This document shows positions 1 through 11,400 of a stretch of DNA of 64,000 nucleotides, in pieces. The position numbers and the translations under genes are program-made. Source of the stretch: Jaminaea rosea. Its lineage: Eukaryota > Basidiomycota > Exobasidiomycetes > Microstromatales. Positions within the stretch are counted from its first letter, which is position 1, and every line of letters begins with the position of its first letter. The stretch spans positions 2,313,496 through 2,377,495 of the forward strand of contig NW_020289975.1 of the NCBI RefSeq assembly GCF_003144245.1, written 5' to 3'. Below the pieces are notes generated by a model. The model saw only the letters and a list, made by a program, of their open reading frames with translations, searched no databases and was not told where the DNA came from.

Positions 1-972
1 CGTAGTGTGTGTGGTCGGAGAGCTCTCGAGTGACGGAGCCTGCAACGAGACCGAGCAGCAGGATGTCAGCTCATGGCTCAGCTGTCAAGCAGCACCTGGT
101 CCTCCGCACTCACCGTCATGCGCGTTTACGATCCTAGCCACAAAGTCAGTCCCTCCAACAATGAGCGACTCGCCGTTGGGCGACCAAGCCATATCGTAAA
201 TCTCCTGTGGAGAGACTCGAATCATCCTGATGAGGCGCCAATGCTCCTTTTCGAAGCTGGCCTCGCCGTCGTCGGGCTGCTCGCCGAAGGTTGCGGCAAC
301 TGGGCGATCCGTCAGGCCCCAGAGCATCACGGTACCATCGTCACCTGCACTTGCGAGCATGTCCCCCGAGGGCGAGAAGCGGACACAGTTGACCACGCCG
401 GAGTGGCGTGTGAGGGTTGCGAGGTACTCGACCCGAGGAGGATGAGGGCTCGTGGAAGGGAGGCCGGCAGCCGCTGCGTTGGCCATTGCTGCGGGTGAAG
501 GGATGCTGGGCTTGACCAGCCAGATCTGCGAGTGAGGGAGACGAAGAGTTGTCAGTCTCTTTTGACAGGGCATCAATCTGGTTTAATGTCTTGTGGGTCG
601 CTACTCACCCGGACATTATTGTCACCACCCGCAGTAGCTAGGCGCCAGTTCTGTCCACCGGCGACATCAATAGGTGCAGCAATGCGCTGGCTCGTCCTCG
701 TCGACGGCCCAGCAGGGGAGCCAGAGCTATCGAGGGTGCGATCAGGCGTGAGGCCAGCGGCTGTGTGCACGAAGTAATGAGGCGAGAGGTAAGGCAAGAT
801 GGTCTTATCAGCGGCTTCTCCATCTCACGAGTGGTGTGATTTGCGGCTCACCTTGTCCAGTGTTGTAATCCAGCACCCTCCTCAGCTGCCCGGCATTCAT
901 GGGCTGGAAGGAGCAGCTGTAGATGGGCTGCGTGTCGTGCCATCGGATCTCGAAGGTCACCGAGCGCACCAT
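1..972 (-). CDS. CAC2: CAF-1 chromatin assembly factor, p60/Cac2 WD40 subunit (partial)
   Basis: N-terminal part of a WD40-repeat protein; the gene leaves the window at base 1. Proposed exons (minus strand): 972-852, 760-609, 525-114, 39-1, with introns of 91, 83 and 74 nt whose phases agree. The start reads MVRSVTFEIRWHDTQPIYSC, the typical opening of Cac2/CHAF1B proteins. WD repeats follow: WRLATAGGDNNVR, HSGVVNCVRFSPSGDMLASA and YDMAWSPNGESLIVGGTD. Exon 4 continues in frame as SVTRELSDHTHYV, as expected for this family. The known role is in the three-subunit CAF-1 complex that deposits H3-H4 on replicating DNA in the nucleus. An in-frame Ala/Pro-rich insert lies at the start of exon 3. Other WD40 proteins are possible, but the N-terminus favours Cac2. 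Confidence 0.85.
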
Positions 973-1558
973 GGCGAGCAGTGGTGCGACGGCAGCGAGA
1001 AGGCGAGGACGATGAAGAAGACGAGGTGAGAAAGGAAGAGGGGAGCAGTTGCAGAGTAGAGGGGCAGGCAGGAGGAAGCAGCGGCTCGCGATCGACTGTA
1101 CTTGGCGCTTGCTGAAGTGTGTGATGCGAAGTCAAGAGCTGCTAGCGGCCTCGATGCCGTATGCCAAAGCAAGGGAGTGAAAGCCAAGTGATCACGATGC
1201 GCTTCATTGGTCGCTGCCCGACGCCTCCTCGTTCTCTCGTAGCACCCTCCCCTCCCCGTGCCGCTTGCCTTGCGCTTGCGCTTGTTGGATCCACTCCAAG
1301 AATCGGACCGCGACTGACAACTCGAGCGCGGGCCATCTTGAAAGACACGAGAGCGAGCAAGCGGACGGATGGAGCACACGCGATCCTCCCCTCCGAGGTT
1401 CACGGGAGAATGCGAGGCGTGAGAAACGAGACCGAGCAGACCAGCACAAGGCGGTTGGACCTCTCTTCAAGTAACGTTCTCTCGACCTGGGTAGTTCTTG
1501 CACAGTGGTACACATTGACGATGTCTCAGACCCAGAATCACATTCGCATCCCATTGCC
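973..1558. other. Intergenic, CAC2 upstream region and MTG1 3' flank
   Basis: This stretch separates two minus-strand genes and must hold the CAC2 promoter. It has short open frames on both strands but none with a recognisable domain or a credible start. I see no RNA gene or repeat in it. Confidence 0.6.
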
Positions 1559-3490
1559 TCATCCCCTCACGCCAGCTCTAGCCGCCCTCCCCGACCGAGC
1601 ACCGTGCACCTTCAACTTGCCCATCCGAATCAACCAGCGCTTATGCTTCTCACTCTCCCTCTTGAGCGGATCACGGTCGTCCTTGAGAACTCCGCGGGCG
1701 CGCAGCTTGTCTCGGCGCTCACGCTCGGCCGTGATGCGCTGCCTGAGCTTGCTCTGGTGGTGAGAGAGGAGGGATTGCGATGGCGAGTCTGGGGAGGTTC
1801 GAGATCGCGAAGGTGAAGAGCGAGGAGGGCGATCCCGCTCATGACGAGCTGACCTCGCTGCTGTGATACCTTCGCCCTTCCCGTCTTCGGGATCGTCTCG
1901 AGGCACACGTTTCCAGGCAGCCCGATCCACTCCTGCCCTCCTCGACGCTTCCACTCCATCGAAATGCTCTCTGACAATCCGTTCGACTCTTTCTGCTGTG
2001 CTCTCTCCATCATCCATCTCCTCCAGTCGCCTTCCCAGCTCTACATTTTCCTCTTCGCCCTCGTGGGCAGGAGGCGCGAGCGGCTCCGTTGCCCCACCCT
2101 GAGTCTCCTCGAGGCCGAGGTCGAGCTCCCCGTTCCCCAGCTTCCCATCCCGCCACCGCTGAAGTATGAAATCAGCCGTAGCTTCCAAGTCGCGCTCACC
2201 GCCCTTAAGCATGCTGCCTGGAGCTCGCATGGCCGCCCACTCGAGTAGCTGCTCGATTTTGTTCGTCGGGCGAACGGACACATCGGCAGGATAAGGAAGC
2301 TTGGCTAGATAATGGGGCATTGGAGGCTGCTCTCCCTTGGCCTCGCCTCGAGACGCCCATCGTCTCCTCGCCCAATCAAATCGCAGGTTCAGCCTGTAGA
2401 GCAGATAGTCTGCTAGCCCTTGCGTGTCGAAGAGGGACGACTTGATGCCTGCGGCCACCGCCAGTTTCACTCCTCGCTCGGAGCCTGTGCGACCCCGCCC
2501 GAGAAAGGGAACCATCACACCGGGCGTATCGTATACGTAGACGGGGGGCGTGGCTGATGAAGAAGCGGAGGTGTTGCTGTCGCTGCCGTAGAGCTGGAAT
2601 GTGTCCTGCAGCTGCTCTTGATTCTCTTCACTGCGAGACGCTCTGCGATCCCGCCTTCCCTCTTCTCTCTCCTTGACCACATCCTTCGTGATCCGTACCG
2701 TGCCCGTAAGCTTGCGCGTATGACCTGGCGTAGGAGCAGTAGAGGCAGCTTTGCCTTTGCCTGCTCCTACTCGACGCAATGCATTGAGAAGCGAGCTCTT
2801 TCCTACGTTGGGCATGCCGACGATGACCAGACGCACGCCGTCTTCTGGTGTAGGCGTGTGCTTGAAGGCGCCCGAGAGACGATGTTGCGTGCGGGCCAGC
2901 TCGCGGGTCATGCGCGCTGGTGGAGGCGGGTTGGCGATGAGCTCTTTGGCTTGCTTGTTGATCCACCTGATGACCCTGCGCACATCACCATCGCTACGGG
3001 TGTCAACAAACATCACTTGCTGTCCTCGCCCGTGCTCTTGAAAGGCCCGCACTAGCGGCTTCTCGATGCTTGGATCGACTAAATCCCTGTGCGTGTAGAC
3101 GACTAGCCGACGACTCTCCCACGTATTGGCCTCTGTGTCCACTTGCCTTGCCTTGCCCTTGTCCGGAGACGAGGAGCCAAACGTCTCTTCCATGACACGC
3201 TCGAAGGCCGGATTGATGCTGGTGATTGGCAACCTGGCATCTCTAGCCTCGATGATGAGCGGCGGAGGATTGCGAGCTAGCAAGGCAGGCAACGAGCGCA
3301 TAGCTCTGTACATATGGCCTGCATACCATGATGGGACCGTCGAGGGCAGAGGAAAGGTCGTGCGAGGCTCAAAGTCATCGACCGATGACGACGTGGTGGC
3401 TGCATTCGCGCCAACTTGAGCCTTGGAGCTCTGTTGACGAGTCAGACTGCGACGACATGCCGAGATGGCATCGACAGCTCGACGTCGCAT
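1559..3490 (-). CDS. MTG1: Mitochondrial ribosome-associated GTPase 1 (circularly permuted, YlqF/RbgA family)
   Basis: Single-exon protein of 643 residues from the ATG at 3490. The frame stays open upstream, but only a GTG is available there. The N-terminus is Arg-rich with almost no acidic residues, as in a mitochondrial presequence. G motifs are in permuted order: G4-like THRD (about residues 133-136), then G1 GMPNVGKSS (about 225-233), then G3 DTPG (about 321-324). This order defines the YlqF/MTG1 group, which acts in assembly of the large mitoribosomal subunit on the matrix side of the inner membrane. The G4 box is unusual because the canonical NKxD Lys is His. The C-terminal roughly 250 residues are charged and low-complexity, longer than usual for the family. 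It is divergent from MET2. Confidence 0.9.
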   Translation of the reverse strand: MRRRAVDAISACRRSLTRQQSSKAQVGANAATTSSSVDDFEPRTTFPLPSTVPSWYAGHMYRAMRSLPALLARNPPPLIIEARDARLPITSINPAFERVMEETFGSSSPDKGKARQVDTEANTWESRRLVVYTHRDLVDPSIEKPLVRAFQEHGRGQQVMFVDTRSDGDVRRVIRWINKQAKELIANPPPPARMTRELARTQHRLSGAFKHTPTPEDGVRLVIVGMPNVGKSSLLNALRRVGAGKGKAASTAPTPGHTRKLTGTVRITKDVVKEREEGRRDRRASRSEENQEQLQDTFQLYGSDSNTSASSSATPPVYVYDTPGVMVPFLGRGRTGSERGVKLAVAAGIKSSLFDTQGLADYLLYRLNLRFDWARRRWASRGEAKGEQPPMPHYLAKLPYPADVSVRPTNKIEQLLEWAAMRAPGSMLKGGERDLEATADFILQRWRDGKLGNGELDLGLEETQGGATEPLAPPAHEGEEENVELGRRLEEMDDGESTAERVERIVREHFDGVEASRRAGVDRAAWKRVPRDDPEDGKGEGITAARSARHERDRPPRSSPSRSRTSPDSPSQSLLSHHQSKLRQRITAERERRDKLRARGVLKDDRDPLKRESEKHKRWLIRMGKLKVHGARSGRAARAGVRG

Positions 3491-3799
3491 TGCCAAGCTT
3501 CTCCGTAGCTCGGAACAGCTGCCTGCTTGATGATGATGGCGAGCGAGTGCTGCGCCAAAAAGTCGACGTGCGCCCACGGAACAAACGGAGAGACTTGACG
3601 AGACGGAAACGGGAAACGGCCTTTCAGAGGGCCGGCGGGCGGCTCATCACGCAAGAGCTGCGTCGAGTTGACTGGAGGCGACGTTGCTCCGCCTGGCAGT
3701 CAGCTTCCGGGCTTGGCTTTGCTCTTGAACCAATCAATCTAACTTACTTCACAGCGTCACAACTCGTACCGCTCCCTTCTCAGCCACTGGTCAGCAAAA
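3491..3799. promoter_or_regulatory. Shared MTG1/MET2 divergent promoter
   Basis: The 309-bp gap between the ATG of MTG1 (minus) and the ATG of MET2 (plus) must serve both genes. No certain TATA box or operator could be picked out by eye. Confidence 0.6.
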
Positions 3800-5641
3800 A
3801 TGCACTCGTCGGCGGCAGTAGCCCCCGGCCTGGCCAATGGCCACGCCCCTTTTGGGCCGCAATCGACTCCCTTCCCCATCGAGGGACCCACATCCCCTCA
3901 GTCTTCGATGATTGCTACGGGCCAGAACTACCTCGTCTTCCCACATTTCACACTCGAGAGCGGTATCACTCTCAAGAATGTGCCCATCGCATACAAGACG
4001 TGGGGAAAGCTTGACCCCGTTCGCAAGGACAATGTCCTCGTCGTTGCCCACGCTCTCACGGGCAGTGCAGACGTGGAGGATTGGTGGGGACCCCTTCTTG
4101 GCCCTGGCAAACTCTTCGACCCTACTCGATTCTTCATCTTCTGCGCCAATGTTCTGGGCTCTCCTTACGGTTCAGGTAGCCCCTGCACCCGTAAGGACGG
4201 CGAAGACTGCGATGCTACCACGGGTCGCTTTAGCCGCGAGGCCGAGTGGAGCGGCGAGGGCTGGTGGGGACCAGAGTTCCCCGCTACCACCGTCCGAGAC
4301 GATGTCGCCATTCAAAAGCTCGTCCTCGACTACTTGGGCGTCGAAGCCATCTTTGCCTGCATCGGAGGCTCCATGGGCGGCATGTCCGTACTTGAGTGGC
4401 CACTCTGCTTCCCTGTACGCTTTCCCAAGGTGGAGCAGATTGGTCAGCTCGACGATGGCCACAAGAGCAGCAGCAGCGACGATGCCAATGGCGATGAGAA
4501 GAAGCAGGGCGCCGGTGAAGCGGTCAATCAGCGTCCTTATATCTCCGCCATCATACCCATCGCTACTGCTGCCCGCCATGGCGCATGGTGCATCTCCTGG
4601 GCAGAAGCTCAGCGTCAGAGCATCTACTCTGACCCCCTCTACTTACATGGCTACTACCCTCCTAACCAGACGCCTCGCGCTGGTCTCGCGGCGGCACGCA
4701 TGGCTGCCCTCTTGACTTACCGTAGTCGGGACAGCTTCGAGAGTCGATTCGGGCGTCGCACGGGTTCCAACAAGGCCGCTGCCAGCCCAGCAATTGAGAA
4801 TGGCTCCACTCCCGCCGTACACGAGCGTCGCGCCTCCGTCAATGAGGAATCGGCGATGGCTCACAACGAAGGCAACAAGACGCCTCGCGCCTCTACTTCG
4901 CCCCCAAGTAAGGCCACCACCACACCCTCCACAGCAGTCTTCAGCGCCCAGTCCTACCTTCGTTACCAAGGCGACAAGTTCGTCAAGCGCTTCGACGCCA
5001 ACTGCTACGTCCATCTGACCCGCAAGATGGACACTCACGATCTCGCTCGTGGTCGTGCCCACTGGGGTGTACGAGACCCAACGCAGGCCCGTCTGACTGC
5101 GCAAGCGGCAGAGCAAGCCGCGCGCGACCAGCACAAGGGAGAGCAGGAGGTCCTGCCCGGCGAGAAGCGCCTGCCCCATGGAGGGGAGGAGGACGATGAA
5201 GCCCTTTCTCGTGTTCTGGGCTTCCTGGGACAGGGCAAAACCCGATGTGGTGGGGTTGAGCCCCCATTCGTGCACGTCGTCTCCATCTCGTCCGACGGCC
5301 TCTTCCAGACTCCGGAGCAGCGTTTGATTCACCAGCTCATCCCTGGATCTACCTTCCAGGAGGTAGGCTCGCCCGAGGGGCACGACGGCTTCTTGCTCGA
5401 GTTTGAGGCCATCGGCACGCGATGCACTAATGTGCTGCGCTCTGTCAACTCGAAGTGGTACGAGGGCGACGGAGCGGGCTACGACGAGTGGAAGAACTGG
5501 ACAGGCGCCACCATGGGCGGTATCGGCGTCGGTGGGGAGCCTACGGCCAACGCGGGGCAGAATGGCGCTACGGGCGGTGGACATCTGGGACAGGTCAAGG
5601 AGAGCGTATTTGGTGAGGTAGAGGATCTTACGAGGTGGTGA
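3800..5641 (+). CDS. MET2: Homoserine O-acetyltransferase
   Basis: Single-exon alpha/beta-hydrolase of 613 residues. It makes O-acetylhomoserine from homoserine and acetyl-CoA, the entry point to methionine and homocysteine synthesis in fungi. Visible family motifs are YLVFPHFTLESG near the start, VLVVAHALTGSADV, the nucleophile elbow GGSMGGM with Ser191, and the catalytic pair Asp499 (SISSDGLF) and His528 (SPEGHDGF). The spacing between Ser191 and Asp499 is about 150 residues longer than in bacterial MetX. The extra length is two low-complexity inserts, one at about residues 215-245 and one at about 310-380. The start follows the reading frame and lies close to the family's conserved N-terminus. 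Confidence 0.95.
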   Translation: MHSSAAVAPGLANGHAPFGPQSTPFPIEGPTSPQSSMIATGQNYLVFPHFTLESGITLKNVPIAYKTWGKLDPVRKDNVLVVAHALTGSADVEDWWGPLLGPGKLFDPTRFFIFCANVLGSPYGSGSPCTRKDGEDCDATTGRFSREAEWSGEGWWGPEFPATTVRDDVAIQKLVLDYLGVEAIFACIGGSMGGMSVLEWPLCFPVRFPKVEQIGQLDDGHKSSSSDDANGDEKKQGAGEAVNQRPYISAIIPIATAARHGAWCISWAEAQRQSIYSDPLYLHGYYPPNQTPRAGLAAARMAALLTYRSRDSFESRFGRRTGSNKAAASPAIENGSTPAVHERRASVNEESAMAHNEGNKTPRASTSPPSKATTTPSTAVFSAQSYLRYQGDKFVKRFDANCYVHLTRKMDTHDLARGRAHWGVRDPTQARLTAQAAEQAARDQHKGEQEVLPGEKRLPHGGEEDDEALSRVLGFLGQGKTRCGGVEPPFVHVVSISSDGLFQTPEQRLIHQLIPGSTFQEVGSPEGHDGFLLEFEAIGTRCTNVLRSVNSKWYEGDGAGYDEWKNWTGATMGGIGVGGEPTANAGQNGATGGGHLGQVKESVFGEVEDLTRW

Positions 5642-5845
5642 GGCGGCAAACGAAACACAGCGTGAAGTGACGTCAAGGAAAACGAGGAAAGCTTGAAGCG
5701 TGAAATGGTTCCATGATTGGATGATCCGTGATAATGAATCTCTAGAAGTACAGTGAGCAGGCACAGAGGCCCTGCAGCGTAGCGTGATTATGTGGTGTGA
5801 TACAACGATCGAGTCTAGGTTTCCGCTCCTTCCTCCCTTCTTCCC

Positions 5846-8423
5846 TCAGACTCCCCCGCTGGGTCGCCTAAAATCCAAATCCTCCTCCTTGCTACGCTCC
5901 CTCGCCGCCGTCCCTCCCTGGAGCATCCTCTTTGCTCCGTGTATCGTCCACGTCCACGCCTTCTGCGTCGACGTAGTGCCCGGGTCCTCACCCCGAGCCC
6001 TAGCCCTCTTCCTCTTCATCCTAGCACGGAACTGCTGCTCAATCAGCTTGAAGATGATGCAGTCCAACGCACCCTGCGCCAAGATGAGCCAGCGAGCCAC
6101 ATTGTTAAGCGTGTCCTGGGAGGTGGTACGGTGCTCCGTCGAGACCAAGTCACGAATGAGGCGGGCGAGGGAGATGGAAAAGAGGATGATGTAGGCCAGC
6201 GGGTAGAGGAGGAGAAGGGCGCTCGCTTGACGATTGAGCGTCGAGCCCATGTTCTCTACACCGTGCTCGTCTGTGCTGCTCGAGGCGTGGCTGCTCAGTC
6301 CTACCGCGTTGGCATTGGAAGGAGACCGTGACGCAACACCTGCAGCAGCGCCACCTGCACCACCAGTCTTGAGCGTCGATCGACGATCCTTGCTGCTAGT
6401 CCTCAGCTGAGAGGGGAGCATGCTGCCGCGGCGCCCTCCTCCACCGCTGCCGCCGCCCGCACGCGTGACGTCCATACCCCACGTCCAGTCGTCGCCCATC
6501 GCCGTCTCGTACGCGGCTGCGGTTCCACGGGAGGGAGGAGCCTGTGCGTGCTCCGCAGGGATAGCGATGGCCACCTCACTAGGCGCACTCGGCCTCCTGC
6601 TGCTGGATGGCGAGTTCGTCTGCCCACCAACAACAGCCAGCGGTGCGTGCTCGGGCGTCAGGCTCAAGGTGGGCGTCGTAGGCGTGCTCGGCGCCCGCTG
6701 CAGAGTGGGTGCCGTCGAAGGGCGCCTGCCAGCAGCCTTGCTCGCTCCTCCCTTGATGGCGTAGTGACGGAGGTGCTCGCGCGGCGCTGTCACCATGTTG
6801 AAGTCGCGCGTGTCTCTGCGTGGCTTCATCGGTGAGAGGCCGGCCCAGGTATTGTAGTTGGGGATCTCATCCTCTTCTTCATCCGCATCAGAAGAGATTC
6901 TCTCGTCCTTGCAAAGAGGATCTCTGGAACCACTCGTTCCCGTGTTTGTACGCTGAAGCGACGCCACGGATGGTGTGGAAGGCTCCACGGCTGCCGTCGT
7001 GCTTTCGGCGCCGCCGTCACTGCGTCTCCTGTGAACCTCAGAGAGGGACCGTGATCTCCTGGGCGGCGCAGTCGAGTCGCTGCCAACACCAGCAGTCAGG
7101 TAGGGGGCAGGCATCCGATCAAAGGGATCGCCCTGTGGCTGCCCAGCTGGTCCCGTGCTCTTTGGCGAGAGCGGCGGCTCGATCGAAGGAGTGCCAACAT
7201 CGCGCGGCGATCGGCCTGAAGGCAAGGGCGCGCTCAGAGGTGCAGGGCCCGTCATGGCGTAGTTGCTCATCTCAATTGGCAGCAGCGTAGGTGACGGCCC
7301 GCTGTGCTTGCGTGACTTGAAGGGGCTGGTCGGCGAGCGGCCGTGGCTGGTGTCTGACCCTGCGCGAGTCGAGGCAGCGCCATTCAAGCGCAGAAAGGGA
7401 AGGTAGAACTTGTTCCTATGCGACTCTGAAGATGAGTTGTCCTCCCTCTTCGTCTCGTCGGAGCCCTTGTACTCGCCGATCCGAGGAGGCGTATCGCGTC
7501 GCTCGGATGCGATGGAACGCGCAATTGACCCTGATCTTGTCGATCCCGTCTTGTTTAGAAGATTGGTTCGCCTGAGAAAGAAGAAGAGGCGAGTGTAGAG
7601 AACCAATGTGATGGCGACGACGATGCATCGAGGCACGAGGGGAAACAGGTAGACAAAGTCCATGCCTGCTCCCTTACCCAGGTAGCAGTACCCTCCTGAG
7701 TATCCGAAACCTGCAAACCCCCACGCGAAGCCATTGATGGCAAAGGCGAGGATCCAGATGATTGGCCAGAGCCACAGTACTCTGCGCTCAATGGTCATGG
7801 TGAAGCCGGATAGCGGATGGACGAGAATCATGTAGGTGATGACTAGGATGCAGAGGTTCCAGAAGTGTTGCGTGTACGTCGCTGAGGAAAGGGCAAAGCC
7901 CAGAAAAGTGCAGAATCTCGATGCTTCGATGAGATTGCCGCCATTGAGGAGGTAAGACGTCGATGCAATGATGGTGAGACTGTACGTGCGGGGAGGAAGG
8001 TGAGCATGGGGACATTGACGTAGCTCAGCTCTGCTATACTCACGCTGAGATGAGGTCCGAAGTTGCCAGTCCGACGATGAGAGCGTGTCGCAGCTTACGA
8101 CTCTGCTTCTTCAGAAGATATGGGGCGATGATGATGATGCATCCGAGTAACGAGGCGAGCGCAATGGAGATGTCGACGATGTTGGCGTGGCTGCCCAATG
8201 ACTTCTCGCTGCCGGTCCCCTCTACGCCCCTTCCTGGCGTTGGGGACGGGGAAGCCACTGAAGTGGCGTCCTGGCCGACAACATTAGCCGCAAAGAGGGC
8301 GAGAGTGAGGAAGAAAAGGATACGCGTGCCATGGAGCGTCGCAGAGAGCGTCGACCGCCGTGACGGCGACCACCTTCTGGCGGTGGCCTTCGTGGCGGCA
8401 GCTCTCATCTCAGCCCGCGACAT
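5846..8423 (-). CDS. Seven-transmembrane receptor, Git3/cAMP-receptor-like GPCR
   Basis: Two exons, 8423-8044 and 7979-5846, joined across a 64-nt intron (phase 2), give about 837 residues. The N-terminus has a hydrophobic, signal-like stretch. Helices 1-5 lie between about residues 80 and 265; examples are LRHALIVGLATSDLISA, GFALSSATYTQHFWNLCILV and YLFPLVPRCIVVAITLVLY. A third cytoplasmic loop of about 445 Ser/Pro-rich residues follows (about 267-711). Helices 6 and 7 and a basic tail (FRARMKRKRARAR) finish the protein. This layout matches fungal Git3/Gpr1 and Dictyostelium cAMP-receptor-like proteins, which couple to a G-alpha subunit to sense carbon source or other signals. The ligand cannot be inferred. 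A different fungal GPCR class remains possible. Confidence 0.8.
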
Positions 8424-11400
8424 CGGGCGGGCGTAGATGAGGTGAACTCTATTGATTGAGTGGTTGATGAGGTGAGGGATCCGGCGATGATGCTCTCAAA
8501 AGCGAGTCGAGCAGGTATTTGACATTGATCCTTGACAACGTGGATGAAGGAATGGATGATGAGAGTGAATGATGAATGGATGAGGACGATGAATGAATGT
8601 GAAGATGTCGTGAATACACAAGTCGACACACCAAGCCGAGCCTTGTTCCTCTGAGTCGGCGGCGTCGAGAGGCTCGTGCTAATGAGGACGGCCTACTCCG
8701 TATCGTCGAGCAGATGATGATGAGAAGACAAGGGTAAAACGATGATGAACAGGGGAACCCTGCGACTGCTGCTTAACCGTAGCGAAGGGACAAACGAGGT
8801 AAGGCGAGGCGAGGTGACATTGGCTCACGGCGGCAGGTCATCGAAGTCATCCGAGTCCAGCTAGCGTCACACCAGCTACTCTAGCTCGAACGGCGAGAGC
8901 TTGGCCCATCGTCGTCGCTTGCCGCCGCGGCCCGGTCGTCGAAGCCAAGTCGGCGGGCGGCGAATGGTTGAGCGGGTCTCAAGCACCAAAGGCAGAATCG
9001 CAGCAGCTGCAACGCGACAAGATGCAGGAAGCTCGCAGCGACAGAGCAAAGAGCGCGTGCAGGGTGATCAGACGTACAAAGAGAGAGGAGAGCTCAGCAC
9101 CATGGCACTGCTGCACCGCAACCGCACCATGCCTAGCCTTAGTGGCCCGCCCCGGCGAGCCTTTTTCCTCCGTATTTCTTGCTCCGCCCGTCCTCCTCAT
9201 CACCTGTTGCCGCCGTCTCCGCCGCCGCCGCCGATGAGAATGACCCTTGAACGTGATCGAAGGCGAGGCGGCGCAAAGGCTCAAAGTAGGCAGCCAGCGC
9301 AATGATCACCAGGCATGCACACGCACGCACCGCAAGCCATGAGAGCGACGAGGGCGGGCGTCAGTGTCGGATGTGCCCAGTACAATGCAAGCAAGGGGGC
9401 GAGGAGGGAGATGGCAGTGAAGCTTGTCTTGTCTGGAGCCTGCTCTGCGTTCGTCCGTCGCCCGATCTCCCGCGGACTTGACTTCTCGGACAAGCCGGAG
9501 AGTTGATATCACGCGTCGCACTGCCCGCCTTTGCCTCGAGCTTGATGGGCAAGCAGCAGCTTTGAAGTACTCAAGGTAAGCAATACCCAGCAACTTCTTT
9601 CGTGACCAACGAAGCCTAAGTCTGCGTGAGGCCGCCCAGAAAGCAAAATACAACGTACTAGTCAGGCATGCCAGCGAGACAGAAGGATTGAGCTACCACT
9701 GCGCAGCTGCTTCCTTTCACAAACATAGCACGGCTGAAGGAGGACGATGACGGTTCCCCGAACGAGGAAACAACGACGAAGCGGGATCGTCGGCAGGCTT
9801 GACTATTGGGCCGAAGACGGGAAGCACTGGGATTGTGACGAGTCTCTTCTCGCGAGGGTGGTCATCTCGCTCGTTCGACTGAAATTGCGGAGCACGTTGC
9901 GGCGGCAGCGGGAATCATGCCTAGAAGCAAAACGAGCAACGAGCTACAATAGCGGGTGGGCTGCACCACCAGCAAGCACTAAAAGAAACGGGCAGCGAGC
10001 AGCAGCGTGTGAACGATGACCGATTTGCTGACAAACAATGTAATCACCCTCGCTCGACCATGGGATGTGGGACATTGCTGACAGGGCGGACCGAAGCCGG
10101 ACGTACGGGCCTTTTTCTTCTCACGGACCCTCATTCCAGGGAAAAGTACGATGCATCGGGCAATCGCAGCCACGATGAGACAGGGGAATCGATGCGATCA
10201 GAGCGATTGCGATTGCGGCCGAATGGCTGCGTCGTAGTCGCGGATCCCAGCCAAGACCCTTGAGACATCTGTAACCCACCCCTCTTTGATTCGATTGCAG
10301 ACCTGCACTTCGCAGGTGCTCTGTGCCTAGCGTCGTCTCACTCCATCGAGGGACTCATGTTGCCGGGCCATCGTGTGCTCCTTGAGCTCACGCTCACGCT
10401 CCATTTTAGTGCGCTTGGCTAGCCCAACATCGTCGTCGTCGTCGTTAGCGTGGGATTCAACTTGACAGGATGCAGGGGGTTCTACTGCAATGAATAGGCC
10501 GACAATCAAGATCTCCGCAGGCACCCGGTCCATTATCACCACGCTCCTCCGTGTGGCAGCCCAACTCCTACACCCCCTTGCACAACGCGTCAAAGCGCGA
10601 CAGCCAGGTCCGACCGAGACCGAGCGATGCGGGAAATTGTTTGGTCAGGGCGCAAAAGGTCATCAACGATCGAGCGTTGCGCATTGTCACGAAGAGCACT
10701 CGACAATGCTGTGAGAGTGGCAAGTGGTCGAGCGATGAGCAGCGGGCCAAGCAGTCTCATCTGCGAGAGACTGGAAGGCACAGCACGCTGAAGGCTGACA
10801 TGCGTCTAGAGTGGTATTGCTGCACGGAGAACACCGCCTGGTCGTGTCAGCCTCGTGACAAGGACGATTGCGTGCTGTCATCCGCATCCCGTCATATCCA
10901 TCGCCTTGATCGTTAGCGTTGCACAGCTGTTGTTGCTCCATCGTTGCCGTCGTCTTGAATCGGTCGCCGCTGCAATGCGTTCCTGGGCGGAAGCTGAATC
11001 GGATCATAGGGTCGTGAAGCAGGCGTGGCTGCCAGCCCCTCTCCCGCTGCGTGCCAGAGAGGCGGCCCGCAGCGCACGACGTCGAGAGACACTGGTAGGG
11101 ATCAGTGATCACATTGAACCAAATGGTCATTTGGCCGATTTGTCGGCCTTTCTGGAGGAATCGATCGAAACGTCGAGGAGCGCATCGATGAGTGAGCATC
11201 GAGGCAAGGGGTCGGCCGGCCACGATGGTCAATGACGATGATGATGATGACCAGAGGGGCCCAGTGATCAGGGGCAAGGCATCATCGTGACCGCCACGGA
11301 TGGTGCTTGAGTCCGCCTCTCCAGGGCCGGAAGGCGATGGTCGTCGACGACTTGATGACCGAATGACATGGCCGAGGCATCAGGGGACATGGTTGCCCGT

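Noticed and set aside
4643-5764. 373-codon minus-strand frame opposite MET2
   Set aside because: Shadow of MET2; GC-rich third positions keep the antisense frame open.
9281-9493. Hydrophobic minus-strand frame that could code a small membrane protein
   Set aside because: A neighbouring frame is equally hydrophobic, no splice joins them, and no family was recognised. C/T-rich DNA can give this by chance.
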